Positions 1 to 7,747 of a stretch of DNA of 64,000 nucleotides are shown here, in pieces (the stretch's first letter is position 1; each line of letters opens with the position of its first letter). The notes beneath the pieces are model-generated. The model was not told the origin of the DNA. It worked only from the letters and a program-made list of their open reading frames with translations, and did no database searches. The stretch comes from Pseudoroseicyclus tamaricis (GTDB lineage Bacteria > Pseudomonadota > Alphaproteobacteria > Rhodobacterales > Rhodobacteraceae), in contig NZ_JAAFYS010000001.1 of NCBI RefSeq assembly GCF_012070395.1, positions 226,001 through 290,000 of the forward strand. Reading direction: 5' to 3'. The position numbers were made by a program, and so were the translations under genes.

Positions 1-366
1 CGCGCGGCCCGTCAGCCTCAGCTGCAACCGCCGCCCCTCGTCCCAGAGGAGGATCGAGGCGCGCGCATCCGCCTCCAGCTCGCCCACCTTCGCCGAGCCG
101 GCATCGGTGAAGCACCACGCCCTCATGGCGCGCGCCGACTCCCCCGCCCCTGTCTTTGGTCCAGCAAAATCCCGGGGGGCTCCGGGGGGCTGGCCCCCCG
201 GTCCCTCCCCCTCCACGGGCGGCTCCGCCAGCGCCCAGCCGCGCAGCATCACCACCCGCGCCTCGGGCCCCTCCGCCCCGAGGGTCGCGAGGACCACCTC
301 GCGCGGCGCGTCGCCCAGCGCCCCCAGCGCCCCCTGCCAGAGCTTCAGACGTGTGTCGTATCCCAT
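1..366 (-). CDS. Pyridoxamine 5'-phosphate oxidase-like flavoprotein (3' end outside window)
   Basis: The first 122 residues are visible; the C-terminus lies left of the window. The pattern LKLWQGALGAL, then PREVVLATLG and ARVVMLRGW, then CFTDAGSAKVGELEADARAS and LLWDEGRRLQLRL matches the FMN-binding split-barrel PNPOx family, in which the R-x-V-x-L-R strand and the T-D-x-x-S-x-K strand contact FMN and phosphate. The ATG at 366 has a good AGAAGGTG ribosome binding site. Residues about 51-74, between these two strands, are encoded by a dispersed GC-rich intergenic repeat (146-215) that keeps the frame and gives a Gly/Pro-rich loop. Family function is oxidation of pyridoxamine phosphate or general FMN-dependent reduction; the substrate cannot be told. 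It lies 38 bases downstream of the attH-like gene and may share its transcript. Confidence 0.75.
   Translation of the reverse strand, partial: MGYDTRLKLWQGALGALGDAPREVVLATLGAEGPEARVVMLRGWALAEPPVEGEGPGGQPPGAPRDFAGPKTGAGESARAMRAWCFTDAGSAKVGELEADARASILLWDEGRRLQLRLTGRA
146..215 (+). repeat. Dispersed GC-rich palindromic repeat, family B, inside a coding sequence
   Basis: Reads CCCCTGTCTTTGGTCC, an A-rich spacer, then CCCGGGGGGCTCCGG and GGGGCTGGCCCCCCGGTCCC. A nearly identical intergenic copy is at 35384-35445 and a diverged copy at 24411-24505. This copy lies within the flavoprotein gene and keeps the reading frame. Confidence 0.85.
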
Positions 367-404
367 CGCCACCTTCTCGCAGCCCCGACCCCGGGGCGCC
401 AGCC

Positions 405-1442
405 TCACTCGTAACCGGTCATCTCCAGGTAGCCGCGCCCCTCGTGGCTGCCGGTGACGGTGACTGGCCCCTCCCAGTAGGGCGGCACCACGTCCATCCA
501 GGCCTGCTCGTTGAGCGGCGTCACCTCGATGTCGACGCCCTTGGCTGGCAGCTCGAGGCGCCAGCGGACGGGCACCTCGCGGCCGGCGACCTCGGCCCAG
601 TCCAGCGGGGTGGCCTGCAGGGCGCCGTCGGGGAAGGGCTCGGGCGTGCCGTCGGGGGCGATCCATGTGGCGGGGGTGAAGTCCTCCTCCCCGCGCAGGA
701 CGAAGCCCATGAGGCGGGAGCCGTCGTCGAAGGAGAGGCCCCACCAGTCCCACCCCTCCTGCCCGACGCCGAGGTATTGCGAGGAGAATTCGCGGTCGAG
801 CCAGGCCTCGCCGGTCACCTCCACCTCGCCGTCCGGCAGGGTGAGCGTGCCGGTCACCTCGTAGAAGGGCTGGGAGTAGTAGTGGCTCGCCTGACCCGCG
901 GGGCTCTTGACGGAATAGCCCGCCTCGCCCTGCAGGACGAGCGGGCCGGTCGCCTTTAGCGCCACGTCGTAGGCGAAATCCTCCCCGGCGGCGGTGAGGA
1001 TCACATCGTCCAGCGTCTCGCCGGCCATGCGCCACTCGTCGATCCAGGCGTCGAAGGGCTCGGCCACCACGCCGGCCTGCCCGGTGTCGCCCCGGGCGTA
1101 GCGGGCGGCGGCGAGGTGGGTGCTCGCGGAGGTGACGGCGGCATGGGCGAACCAGACGTTCGGGCCCTCGGGCGTCAGGGCGGAGCGGAAGAGCGTCCAT
1201 TGCAGGCCGTAGTCTGCGCCGTCGGCGCCGGTGAGGTTGGCGGTCACGTACCACCACTCGATGCGGAAGGCGTCATGGGCGCCGTGATCCTCCGGGAAGG
1301 AGAAGTCGCGCCCCGGCTGCACCTCGGCGAAGCCCTCCTGCCCCTCGCCGAGGCCCGCATAGCCCTGCGCTGTCGCGGCGGCGGGGAAGAGCAGGAGGAG
1401 CGAGGCGAGCCGGCAGGCTCGACGAGCGAGATCAGCGATCAT
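405..1442 (-). CDS. AttH-like secreted lipocalin-type hydrolase (CrtC/AttH superfamily)
   Basis: 345 residues with a signal peptide (hydrophobic LASLLLLFPAAATAQ, residues about 12-26), so the protein should be exported. Motifs FSFPEDHGAHDAFRIEWWY, LQWTLFRS and WFAHAAVTS are the hallmark of the predicted secreted hydrolase family (COG5621; carotenoid 1,2-hydratase/AttH lipocalin-like domains). The start overlaps the end of the upstream permease gene by 11 bases, so it belongs to the same operon. AttH-type proteins are regularly encoded with a LolCDE/MacB-like ABC transporter, as here; the actual substrate is unknown, and a hydratase role on carotenoids is less likely because no carotenoid genes are near. 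Family assignment is strong, function is inference. Confidence 0.85.
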   Translation of the reverse strand: MIADLARRACRLASLLLLFPAAATAQGYAGLGEGQEGFAEVQPGRDFSFPEDHGAHDAFRIEWWYVTANLTGADGADYGLQWTLFRSALTPEGPNVWFAHAAVTSASTHLAAARYARGDTGQAGVVAEPFDAWIDEWRMAGETLDDVILTAAGEDFAYDVALKATGPLVLQGEAGYSVKSPAGQASHYYSQPFYEVTGTLTLPDGEVEVTGEAWLDREFSSQYLGVGQEGWDWWGLSFDDGSRLMGFVLRGEEDFTPATWIAPDGTPEPFPDGALQATPLDWAEVAGREVPVRWRLELPAKGVDIEVTPLNEQAWMDVVPPYWEGPVTVTGSHEGRGYLEMTGYE

Positions 1443-3789
1443 GGGCGAAGACCTTCAGAAGCTCGGCCGGCGCCGTCCGGCTCAGCCGCCACGCCGGCCA
1501 GAGGGCGGCGAGGGCGGCGGCGAGGAGGCAGAGGCCGAAGAGCTGCGCGTAATCGGCCGGGAAGAGCGCCATGGGCAGCTCCCAGCCGAAGGCGGCGGTG
1601 TTGACGCGCTTCAGGAGCGCCCAGGCGAGGGCGAGGCCGAGCGGGATCGCCGCCAGCCCCGTCAGCGCCGCCAGCATCAGGGCCCGCGCCAGCTCCAGCG
1701 CAGAAAGCTGGCCGCGCGTCAGCCCCAGCGCCCAGACCGGGCCGAGCTGCGGCAGCCGCCGCCCGGCGATGGTGAGCAGCGAGAAGAGGATCGCCAGCGC
1801 CGCCGTCCCCAGCGTCGCGGCGTTGAGCGCGGCCGTGACCGTGAACGTCCGCTCGAAGATGGAAAGGGAATAGGCCTTCACCTGCGCCTGATCGCTGATC
1901 CGCCCCGCCGGGATGCCGCCCGCCACCAGCGCTGCCTGCAGGGCCTGAGGGTCCTCCGCGATGAGGCCGAAGCGGGTGGGGCGCGCCTCGGGGTATAGCT
2001 GGCGGAAGAGCTCCTCGGAGACGATCGCCTGCCAGTCGGGGTTGCCGTAATCGCCGTAGATGCCGAGCACCGGCAGCTCCCGCCCGAGGGAGAGGACATC
2101 CCCCGTCTGCAGCCCTTCGGCGCGGGCGAACTGCTCGTTGACGATGACGCCGGCCCCGGCATCGAGCCGGTCCCAGACGTCGGGCACCGCGCCCAGGAAG
2201 CCCCAGGCGGCGCGGTAGGCCGGGTCGGGGCGCATGCCGAGAAGCTCGCCGGGATGGCCCCGGAGCGGCCTGTCGGCGGAGAGGAGGGGCAGGAGCCGGG
2301 CGGCCGCCCCCTCCAGCGCCGCGATCTCCTCCGCCGAGGTCGTGTCGACGTAGAGGTCGGCGATCAGGCGCTGGTCGAGAAAGCCGGTGAAGGTGGTGCG
2401 GAAGGACGACACCATCGTCGAGACGCCCACGTTCGCCGCCATGGCGAGGAGCAGCGCCATCAGCGCCAGCGACAGGCCGGGCAGCTGCTGGCGGCTGTCG
2501 GCCCAGAACCACTCCGCCAGCGGCCGCCGGGCGAGGGCGGCGGCGGCGCGGAGCGCGAGCGAGAGGAGGCCCGGCAGCAGCAGCGCCGCGCCGAGGAGCA
2601 GGCCGGCGAGCAGCGCGAAGGCGGCGGGCAGGCCGGTGGCGGGGATCAGGAGGGCGGCAAGCGCGAGGAGCGCCGCGCCGGTGGCCGCCTGGATCGCCCG
2701 GCCGCGCCCGGCGCGCATCGCCCAGGCCCGCCCGCCGGCGGAGGCGAGGAGCGGCATGCGCGCGATCTGCCAGAGGCCGGAGGCCCCGGCGAGCCCGGCG
2801 CCGGCGAGGCTCATGGCGACGGCGGCCAGCACGGCGGCGGGGCGCAGCGACAGGGTGCCGGGGACGTCGGCGCCGTAGAGGCCGGCGAGCGAGGCGGAGA
2901 CATCGGGCAGCAGCAGCGCCGCGAGGCCGAGGCCGAGGGCGAGGCCGAGGGCCGCCGCGGCGATGGCGAAGAGCAGCAGCTCGGCGGAGAGGCAGCGCAG
3001 GATGACGGGCAGCGGCGTGCCGAGGGCGCGCAGGGTGCGCACGAGGGGGCGGCGCTGCTCCACCGCGAGGCCGACGGCGGAATTGGCGATGAAGATGCCG
3101 GTGGCGAAGGCGAGGAAGCCGAAGGCTGTCAGGTTGAGGTGGAAGGAGCGGGTCAGCCGGTCCACCTCCCCCGCGCCGGAGGCCGGTTGCAGGACGAGGC
3201 CGGGCGCGACGTCGGAAAGCGGCGGGCGGCCGAGCGGCACCCCGGGCATGAGGATCAGGCGGGAGGCCTGTCCTTCGAGGCCGAGGAGGCGCTGGGCGAC
3301 GGCGAGGTCGGTGATCAGCGTGCCGGGGGCGGCGGTGGGATCGGGTATGCGCTCGGCCTCCAGCTCTGCCGGGACGGCGGCGAGGGCGGCGGCGGTGCCG
3401 GTGATCTGGCCGGGGGGCGCAAGGAAGGTGGCGAGGTCGAAGCCCGTCCCCTCGCCGGGGGCGAAGGGGGCGGAGAGCGGGTCGATCCCGACGAGACGCT
3501 GGCCCTGCCACTGCCCCTCCGCCACCGGCGAGACCAGCCAGCCGGAGCGGCGGAGCGCGGTGAAGGTGGCGATGGGGATCGGGCCGTCGTCGATGGCCAC
3601 GAGCTGGTCATGGTCCGCCTCGCCGAGGATGCCGGCGGCGGAATCGTAGGCGGCACGCGCCTCGGCATTGATCGCCTGCACGGCCGTCCAGAGCGCTGTC
3701 GCCAGCGACAGGCCGGCGAGGAGGGCGAGGAACTGCAGCGGGGCGCGGCGCCAGTGGGAGAGGAAGGCGGCGAGGGTGGCGCGGGTCAT
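1432..3789 (-). CDS. FtsX-like ABC transporter permease (AttFG type)
   Basis: 785-residue permease with one N-terminal membrane helix (about residues 18-38), a periplasmic domain, a block of helices in the middle (about 215-460), a second periplasmic domain and three C-terminal helices (about 660-775). This is a doubled FtsX/MacB_PCD layout, as if two permease halves (AttF and AttG of Agrobacterium-like operons) were one polypeptide. The FtsX family moves lipids, lipoproteins or peptides out of the inner membrane rather than importing solutes. It lies between the ATPase gene (127-base gap containing a repeat) and attH (11-base overlap). Starts at ATG 3789. Confidence 0.85.
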   Translation of the reverse strand: MTRATLAAFLSHWRRAPLQFLALLAGLSLATALWTAVQAINAEARAAYDSAAGILGEADHDQLVAIDDGPIPIATFTALRRSGWLVSPVAEGQWQGQRLVGIDPLSAPFAPGEGTGFDLATFLAPPGQITGTAAALAAVPAELEAERIPDPTAAPGTLITDLAVAQRLLGLEGQASRLILMPGVPLGRPPLSDVAPGLVLQPASGAGEVDRLTRSFHLNLTAFGFLAFATGIFIANSAVGLAVEQRRPLVRTLRALGTPLPVILRCLSAELLLFAIAAAALGLALGLGLAALLLPDVSASLAGLYGADVPGTLSLRPAAVLAAVAMSLAGAGLAGASGLWQIARMPLLASAGGRAWAMRAGRGRAIQAATGAALLALAALLIPATGLPAAFALLAGLLLGAALLLPGLLSLALRAAAALARRPLAEWFWADSRQQLPGLSLALMALLLAMAANVGVSTMVSSFRTTFTGFLDQRLIADLYVDTTSAEEIAALEGAAARLLPLLSADRPLRGHPGELLGMRPDPAYRAAWGFLGAVPDVWDRLDAGAGVIVNEQFARAEGLQTGDVLSLGRELPVLGIYGDYGNPDWQAIVSEELFRQLYPEARPTRFGLIAEDPQALQAALVAGGIPAGRISDQAQVKAYSLSIFERTFTVTAALNAATLGTAALAILFSLLTIAGRRLPQLGPVWALGLTRGQLSALELARALMLAALTGLAAIPLGLALAWALLKRVNTAAFGWELPMALFPADYAQLFGLCLLAAALAALWPAWRLSRTAPAELLKVFAHDR

Positions 3790-3830
3790 GGCGCGCCGCT
3801 CCTGGAGTCCCGACGGGTGGAGAGGGCTGA

Positions 3831-3892
3831 GGGGGGCCGTCTGCCCCCCGCTGCTACGCAGCCCCCCCGAGGATATTTGGAGAAAAGCGAGA
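3831..3892 (+). repeat. Palindromic repeat family A
   Basis: A GGGGGGC..GCCCCCC hairpin followed by a second GC palindrome and the tail CCGAGGATATTTGGAGAAAA. Matching copies are at 13168-13232 (inverted) and 44772-44831. It sits between the ATPase and permease genes of one operon, so it may modulate expression between them rather than end transcription. Confidence 0.8.
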
Positions 3893-3916
3893 CAGAGAAG
3901 GGGCGGGCCGGGTGCG

Positions 3917-4573
3917 TCATGGCGGCGGCGGGGTGATGCGGCCGCCGGTGAGGTGGAGGCGGCGGGACATGGCGGAGGCGACGCGGGGAGAGTGGGTGAC
4001 GGTGAGGAGGGCGGCGCCGCTCTCCGCCGCGAGCTCCAGGAGGAGGGCGAGGACCTCGCCGGCGCTGGCCTCGTCGAGGTTGCCCGTCGGCTCGTCGGCG
4101 AGGATCAGCGCCGGGCGGGCGGCGAGGGTGCGGGCGATGGCGACGCGCTGCTGCTGGCCGCCGGAGAGCTCCTCGGGGTATTTCGAGAGATGCGGGGTGA
4201 GGCCGAGGCGCTCCGCCAGGCGGGCGGCGAAGTCGGGATCGGGCCGGCCGACGAGGCGGGCGTGGAAGGCGATGTTGGCGCCGGCGTCGAGCGAGGGGAT
4301 CAGGTTGAACTGCTGGAAGACCAGCCCGACCGTGCCGCGGCGGAGGGCGGCGCGGCCGGCCTCGCCGAGGGTGGCGGTGTTCTCGCCGGCGAGCGTGACG
4401 GTGCCGGCGTCCGGCACGTCGAGGCCGGCTGCGAGGTGCATGAGCGTGGACTTGCCGGAGCCGCTCTCTCCCGTGAGGGCGAGGCTCTCGCCGTCGGCCA
4501 GATCGAGGCTGACGCCGGCGAGGATCTCGGCGCCGCCGGGGTAGCTCTTGCGGACATCGCGCAGCTCAAGCAC
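3917..4573 (-). CDS. ABC transporter ATP-binding protein (AttE/LolD/MacB type)
   Basis: 218 residues. Walker A GESGSGKST at about residues 35-43, Q-loop FQQFNLIPSL, signature LSGGQQQRVAIAR, Walker B ALILADEPTGNLD and the switch His in TVTHSPR are all present, so the ATPase should be active. The FQQFNL and PTGNLD details are typical of the LolD/MacB group that works with FtsX-type permeases, in agreement with the downstream gene. Translation starts at GTG 4573, overlapping the upstream small membrane gene by 8 bases. Confidence 0.9.
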   Translation of the reverse strand: MLELRDVRKSYPGGAEILAGVSLDLADGESLALTGESGSGKSTLMHLAAGLDVPDAGTVTLAGENTATLGEAGRAALRRGTVGLVFQQFNLIPSLDAGANIAFHARLVGRPDPDFAARLAERLGLTPHLSKYPEELSGGQQQRVAIARTLAARPALILADEPTGNLDEASAGEVLALLLELAAESGAALLTVTHSPRVASAMSRRLHLTGGRITPPPP

Positions 4574-4838
4574 CGGCGGCTCGCGTCAGGCCCGCCGCGG
4601 CGATGAGGGCAAATAGCAGGATTGTCAGGACCAGGAGGCGCAGCTTCAGCCCGCGCTCCGCCGGGTCCCGCGCCCAGGCGGAGAGGGCGGGGCGGATGGC
4701 GGAGGGGCCGGGCCAGAGGTGGCGCGTCTGCGCGACCGCCCGGCTGCGGATGCGGAAGACGGCCTGGAACATCGTCGCCGCCCAGGCGAGGAAGGCGAGA
4801 CCTTCGAGGATCATCAGGACAGTGTAGGCCGGGCTCAT
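4566..4838 (-). CDS. Small two-helix membrane protein, first gene of the Att-like operon
   Basis: 90 residues with hydrophobic stretches at about 6-27 (LMILEGLAFLAWAATMF) and 67-88 (LRLLVLTILLFALIAAAGL), separated by a basic loop. No recognised family. Its stop overlaps the GTG start of the ABC ATPase gene, which supports both translation and a role linked to the transporter, perhaps as an accessory subunit. The start at ATG 4838 is the only one that includes the first helix. Confidence 0.65.
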   Translation of the reverse strand: MSPAYTVLMILEGLAFLAWAATMFQAVFRIRSRAVAQTRHLWPGPSAIRPALSAWARDPAERGLKLRLLVLTILLFALIAAAGLTRAAGA

Positions 4839-4922
4839 GGCCTATAGATCGGGTCGGGGGCGGCGAAAGGGAAGGGGCGACGTCGAGGTCGGGCGGCGAG
4901 GGGGCCGGCGAGCGGCGTGGCG

Positions 4923-5894
4923 TTACTCCGGCTCTTCCCAGAGATCGGTGGAGAGGTACTTCAGGCCGCTGTCGCAGATGACGATGCCGATGCGGCCGCC
5001 TTTTTCCGGCCCCTGCAGCAGCTTGAGGGCCGCCGCGAGGTTGGCGCCCGAGGAGTAGCCGCCGAAGATCCCCTCCTCCCGCGCGAGGGCCCGGGCTGCG
5101 GTGCGCGCCTCCTCCCCCGTCACGGAGATGTGGCCATCGACGGGGATGTCCTTGAGGAAGGCGAGATCGGCCATCGCGTAGCCGCCGCCCTGGATCGGGT
5201 GGTGGGGGTCGGTGACCTCCGCGCCCGAGAGCGCCTCGGCCCCCGCCGGCTCGACGAGGTAGCCGCGCACGCCGCCGAGGGCCTTCAGCGTGCGGATGCA
5301 GCCGGCATAGGTGCCGCCCGAGCCGGCGAAATCGGCGAAGGCGGTGAGGGAGCCGCCGGAGTTCTGCCACATCTCCGATCCCGTGCCGGCGGCATGGGCA
5401 GAGGGGTTGCCGGAGCGGTGGAACTGGTCGGCCCGGAAGGCGCCGCGCCGCTCGGTGATGCGCTGGGCCTCCGCCTCCACCAGCGCGAGGTCGGCGCCGG
5501 AGACCTGGCCGGGAATCCCGCCTTCCGCCTGCGGCACCAGCACCACCTCGGCGCCGAGGGCGCGCATCATCTTGGCCCGCTCGCGGCTGTTGCCGGCGCT
5601 CATGACGGCGATGAAGGGGTGGCCGCGCACGGCGCAGACGATGGCGAGGCCGGTGCCCATGTTGCCGGAGGTCAGCTCCACCACCGCCTGTCCGGGGACG
5701 AGATCGCCGCGGCCCTCCGCCTCCTCGATGATGCCGAGGGCGGCGCGGTCCTTCTTCGAGCCGCCGGGGTTGAGGTAGTCGAGCTTGGCCATGATGCGCC
5801 CCTCTAGCCCGCGGGCGCGGGTGAGACGGTCGAGCCAGACGGCGGGCGTGCGGCCGATGGTGCCGAGGATGGAGCGGTGGGCCTTCAGATCCAT
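4923..5894 (-). CDS. Cysteine-synthase-family PLP enzyme
   Basis: 323 residues, the usual length of CysK/CBS-like fold type II PLP enzymes. The PLP lysine lies in NPGGSKKDR (Lys48; CysK has NPxGSVKDR). The substrate loop is TSGNMGTG, the phosphate loop SGGTYAG and the C-terminal Ser region ICDSGLKYLSTDL. These variant loops separate it from housekeeping CysK, so O-acetylserine sulfhydrylase activity is likely but another beta-replacement substrate is possible. The gene follows an MFS transporter gene by 13 bases, suggesting co-transcription. Confidence 0.85.
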   Translation of the reverse strand: MDLKAHRSILGTIGRTPAVWLDRLTRARGLEGRIMAKLDYLNPGGSKKDRAALGIIEEAEGRGDLVPGQAVVELTSGNMGTGLAIVCAVRGHPFIAVMSAGNSRERAKMMRALGAEVVLVPQAEGGIPGQVSGADLALVEAEAQRITERRGAFRADQFHRSGNPSAHAAGTGSEMWQNSGGSLTAFADFAGSGGTYAGCIRTLKALGGVRGYLVEPAGAEALSGAEVTDPHHPIQGGGYAMADLAFLKDIPVDGHISVTGEEARTAARALAREEGIFGGYSSGANLAAALKLLQGPEKGGRIGIVICDSGLKYLSTDLWEEPE

Positions 5895-5907
5895 GGCCCC
5901 AGTCTGG

Positions 5908-7038
5908 TCAGGCAGGGGCGCGCTTGTCCAGCGTGGCGGCGGAGATCCGCGAGATGCGGCGCAGGCTCGCCAGCAGGGCGAGGCCGGCGACGAGGCCGAC
6001 GGCGGCGAGCACGGGGAAGAGCAGCGGCCCGCCCCAGGCGCCGAGGATCGGCGCCAGCGCGAAGGGGCCGAGCGTGCTGCCGGCGAGGCCGCCGATCAGG
6101 GGCGCGCTGCTCAGCCGCTCGTCGGGGCCGAGGACGGAGGTGGCCCAGACGTAGAAGGCGGGGAACTGGATGCCGACGGCGGCGCCGGCGGCGATGAAGC
6201 CGGGGGCGGTGAGCCCGGCGCTGGCGAGGCCGAGCGCGGCGGCGGTGCCGAAGAGGCCGGCGGCCAGCACCAGCTCCGGCCGGGTTCGCTGGGCGACCCA
6301 GTAGAGCGCGAGGCGCCCGGCGAGGAAGGCGGCGAAGAAGCCGGAGGTGGCGAGGGCGACGGAGGACGCCTCCATCCCGAGGGAGAGGAGGGCGGTCGGC
6401 CCGTAGCCGGCCAGCCCGCTTTCCAGCACCGCGGAGGCGAAGATGAAGCAGAGGACGGAGAGCCGGCCTGCGTGGAGGGGCGGCACGCCGGTGGGAGCGT
6501 TCGGGCGGCGGAGCGCCGGGCGCACCAGCGGCAGGGTGACGAGGGCGATGGCGGCGAGGCCGAGGTAGACCGGCCCGGGCCGGCCGCCGGCGAGCAGGAG
6601 CGCCGCCGGGGCGGCGATGGCGCCGAGGCCGAAGACGGCGTTGACGAGGCCCACCATGCCGGGTCCCCGCGGGCCGAACTCCGTCAGGAAGCGCCGGTTG
6701 ACGACGACGGAGAGCCCGCCGAAACCGATCCCGGCGACGAGCGCGCCGCAGAGGATGCCCCACCAGCCGGGCGAGAGGGCGAGGCCGAGCGTGCCGGCGA
6801 GGAGGGCGACGAAGGAGAGCCGCAGCGTCAGCCGCAGGAGGCCGAAGAGCCCCGCGAGCACGGCGAGCGTGCAGCCGAGCCCGTGCACGCCGATCACGAG
6901 GCCGGCGCCCCAGGGGCCGTGCTGCTCGCTCCAGACGGGCAGGGCGAGGCCGTAGAGCGCCGGCAGCGCGCCGATCAGCGTGAAGCCGATCCCGCCGGTG
7001 ACGAGGAGGCGCGCAGGCGTGGAATCGTGGCTGGTCAT
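5908..7038 (-). CDS. MFS transporter
   Basis: 376 residues, almost wholly hydrophobic, with about twelve predicted helices in two halves of six. The N-terminal half holds VIGVHGLGCTLAVLAGLFG and the loop VVVNRRFLTEFGPRGPG; the C-terminal half repeats the pattern (SGFFAAFLAGRLALYW). It belongs to the major facilitator superfamily; the substrate cannot be told from sequence. It is probably transcribed with the downstream cysteine-synthase-like gene (13-base gap), which hints at an amino acid or sulfur compound, but that is only inference. Confidence 0.85.
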   Translation of the reverse strand: MTSHDSTPARLLVTGGIGFTLIGALPALYGLALPVWSEQHGPWGAGLVIGVHGLGCTLAVLAGLFGLLRLTLRLSFVALLAGTLGLALSPGWWGILCGALVAGIGFGGLSVVVNRRFLTEFGPRGPGMVGLVNAVFGLGAIAAPAALLLAGGRPGPVYLGLAAIALVTLPLVRPALRRPNAPTGVPPLHAGRLSVLCFIFASAVLESGLAGYGPTALLSLGMEASSVALATSGFFAAFLAGRLALYWVAQRTRPELVLAAGLFGTAAALGLASAGLTAPGFIAAGAAVGIQFPAFYVWATSVLGPDERLSSAPLIGGLAGSTLGPFALAPILGAWGGPLLFPVLAAVGLVAGLALLASLRRISRISAATLDKRAPA

Positions 7039-7177
7039 GGCGGTGGCCTGCTGGGGGTCTCGGCTGGGGTGTCGCGCGCAGCGATGGCGGGCGGCGGGGG
7101 GAATGTCAAAGGGCTGAGGCGGGGAGGCGGTTTCGTGCGTGCGGGCGGCGGGGTGACGGTTGAGCTGTGCCCCACGC

Positions 7178-7390
7178 GCGGAATCAAGCCGCAGGCGCCG
7201 CGCGAGCGCCGGCCCGTCACCGCGGGCTGGCGCTCTGGCTGGGCTTGGTGCTCAGCGGCGGGCGGGGAGGGGCGTGGAGGGCATAAAGCGCACCGCGTTG
7301 CCGTTGTAGCGCCACCCCACGGGCCGGCGTGTGAGGGCAGCGCATTAGGCGGGCCGGGGATGGTGGGTTGGAAACCCACCCTACGGGATC
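7178..7390 (+). repeat. Dispersed mosaic repeat family D, copy 1
   Basis: Begins GCGGAATCAAGCCGCAGGCG, continues with a palindrome built from GCGCCGGCCCGTC and GGGCTGGCGCTC, then CCACCCCACGGGCCGGCGTG, and ends with the palindrome GGTGGGTTGGAAACCCACC followed by CTACGGG. Copy 2 starts 259 bases later; a further copy is at 35110-35345 and a lone terminal palindrome at 43035-43060. Confidence 0.85.
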
Positions 7391-7436
7391 GCTCGGAACG
7401 AGGGCTCCGGAGACCCCGCCGCCGCTCTTCCCCCGC

Positions 7437-7699
7437 GCAGAATCAAGCCGCAGGCGCCGCGCGAGAGCCGGCCCGTCCCGGCGGGCTGGCGCTCTGGTTG
7501 GGCTGGGTGCTCATCGGAGGGCGCAGAAGGGCTTGGCGGGGATAAAGCGCTCAGCGGTGGCGTCGGGGCGCCACCCCACGGGCCGGCGTGAGAGCTGGGC
7601 GCTTGTGGAGGCGGGGCCTTGTTTCAGGGGGAGCGATCCGCGGCCAGGCGTTTCGCGGGAAGGCGGACGGGCGGTGGGTTGGAAACCCACCCTACGGGA
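7437..7699 (+). repeat. Dispersed mosaic repeat family D, copy 2
   Basis: Same block order as the unit at 7178-7390, but with about 50 extra bases before the final GGTGGGTTGGAAACCCACC palindrome (7673-7691). The two units are in direct orientation, so they may be a diverged tandem duplication. Confidence 0.85.
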
Positions 7700-7747
7700 G
7701 GCGCCGGACGGGTGGGGGACATCCGCCCGACAAGCCAGCGGCCGCAC

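Larger units (their letters stand above)
7039..7747. other. Repeat-rich non-coding region
   Basis: About 700 bases between the MFS gene and tdh without a convincing gene. It consists mainly of two diverged copies of a roughly 215-265 base unit (7178-7390 and 7437-7699). Open frames across it translate only repeat sequence rich in Arg, Pro and Gly and have no family likeness. Confidence 0.7.
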
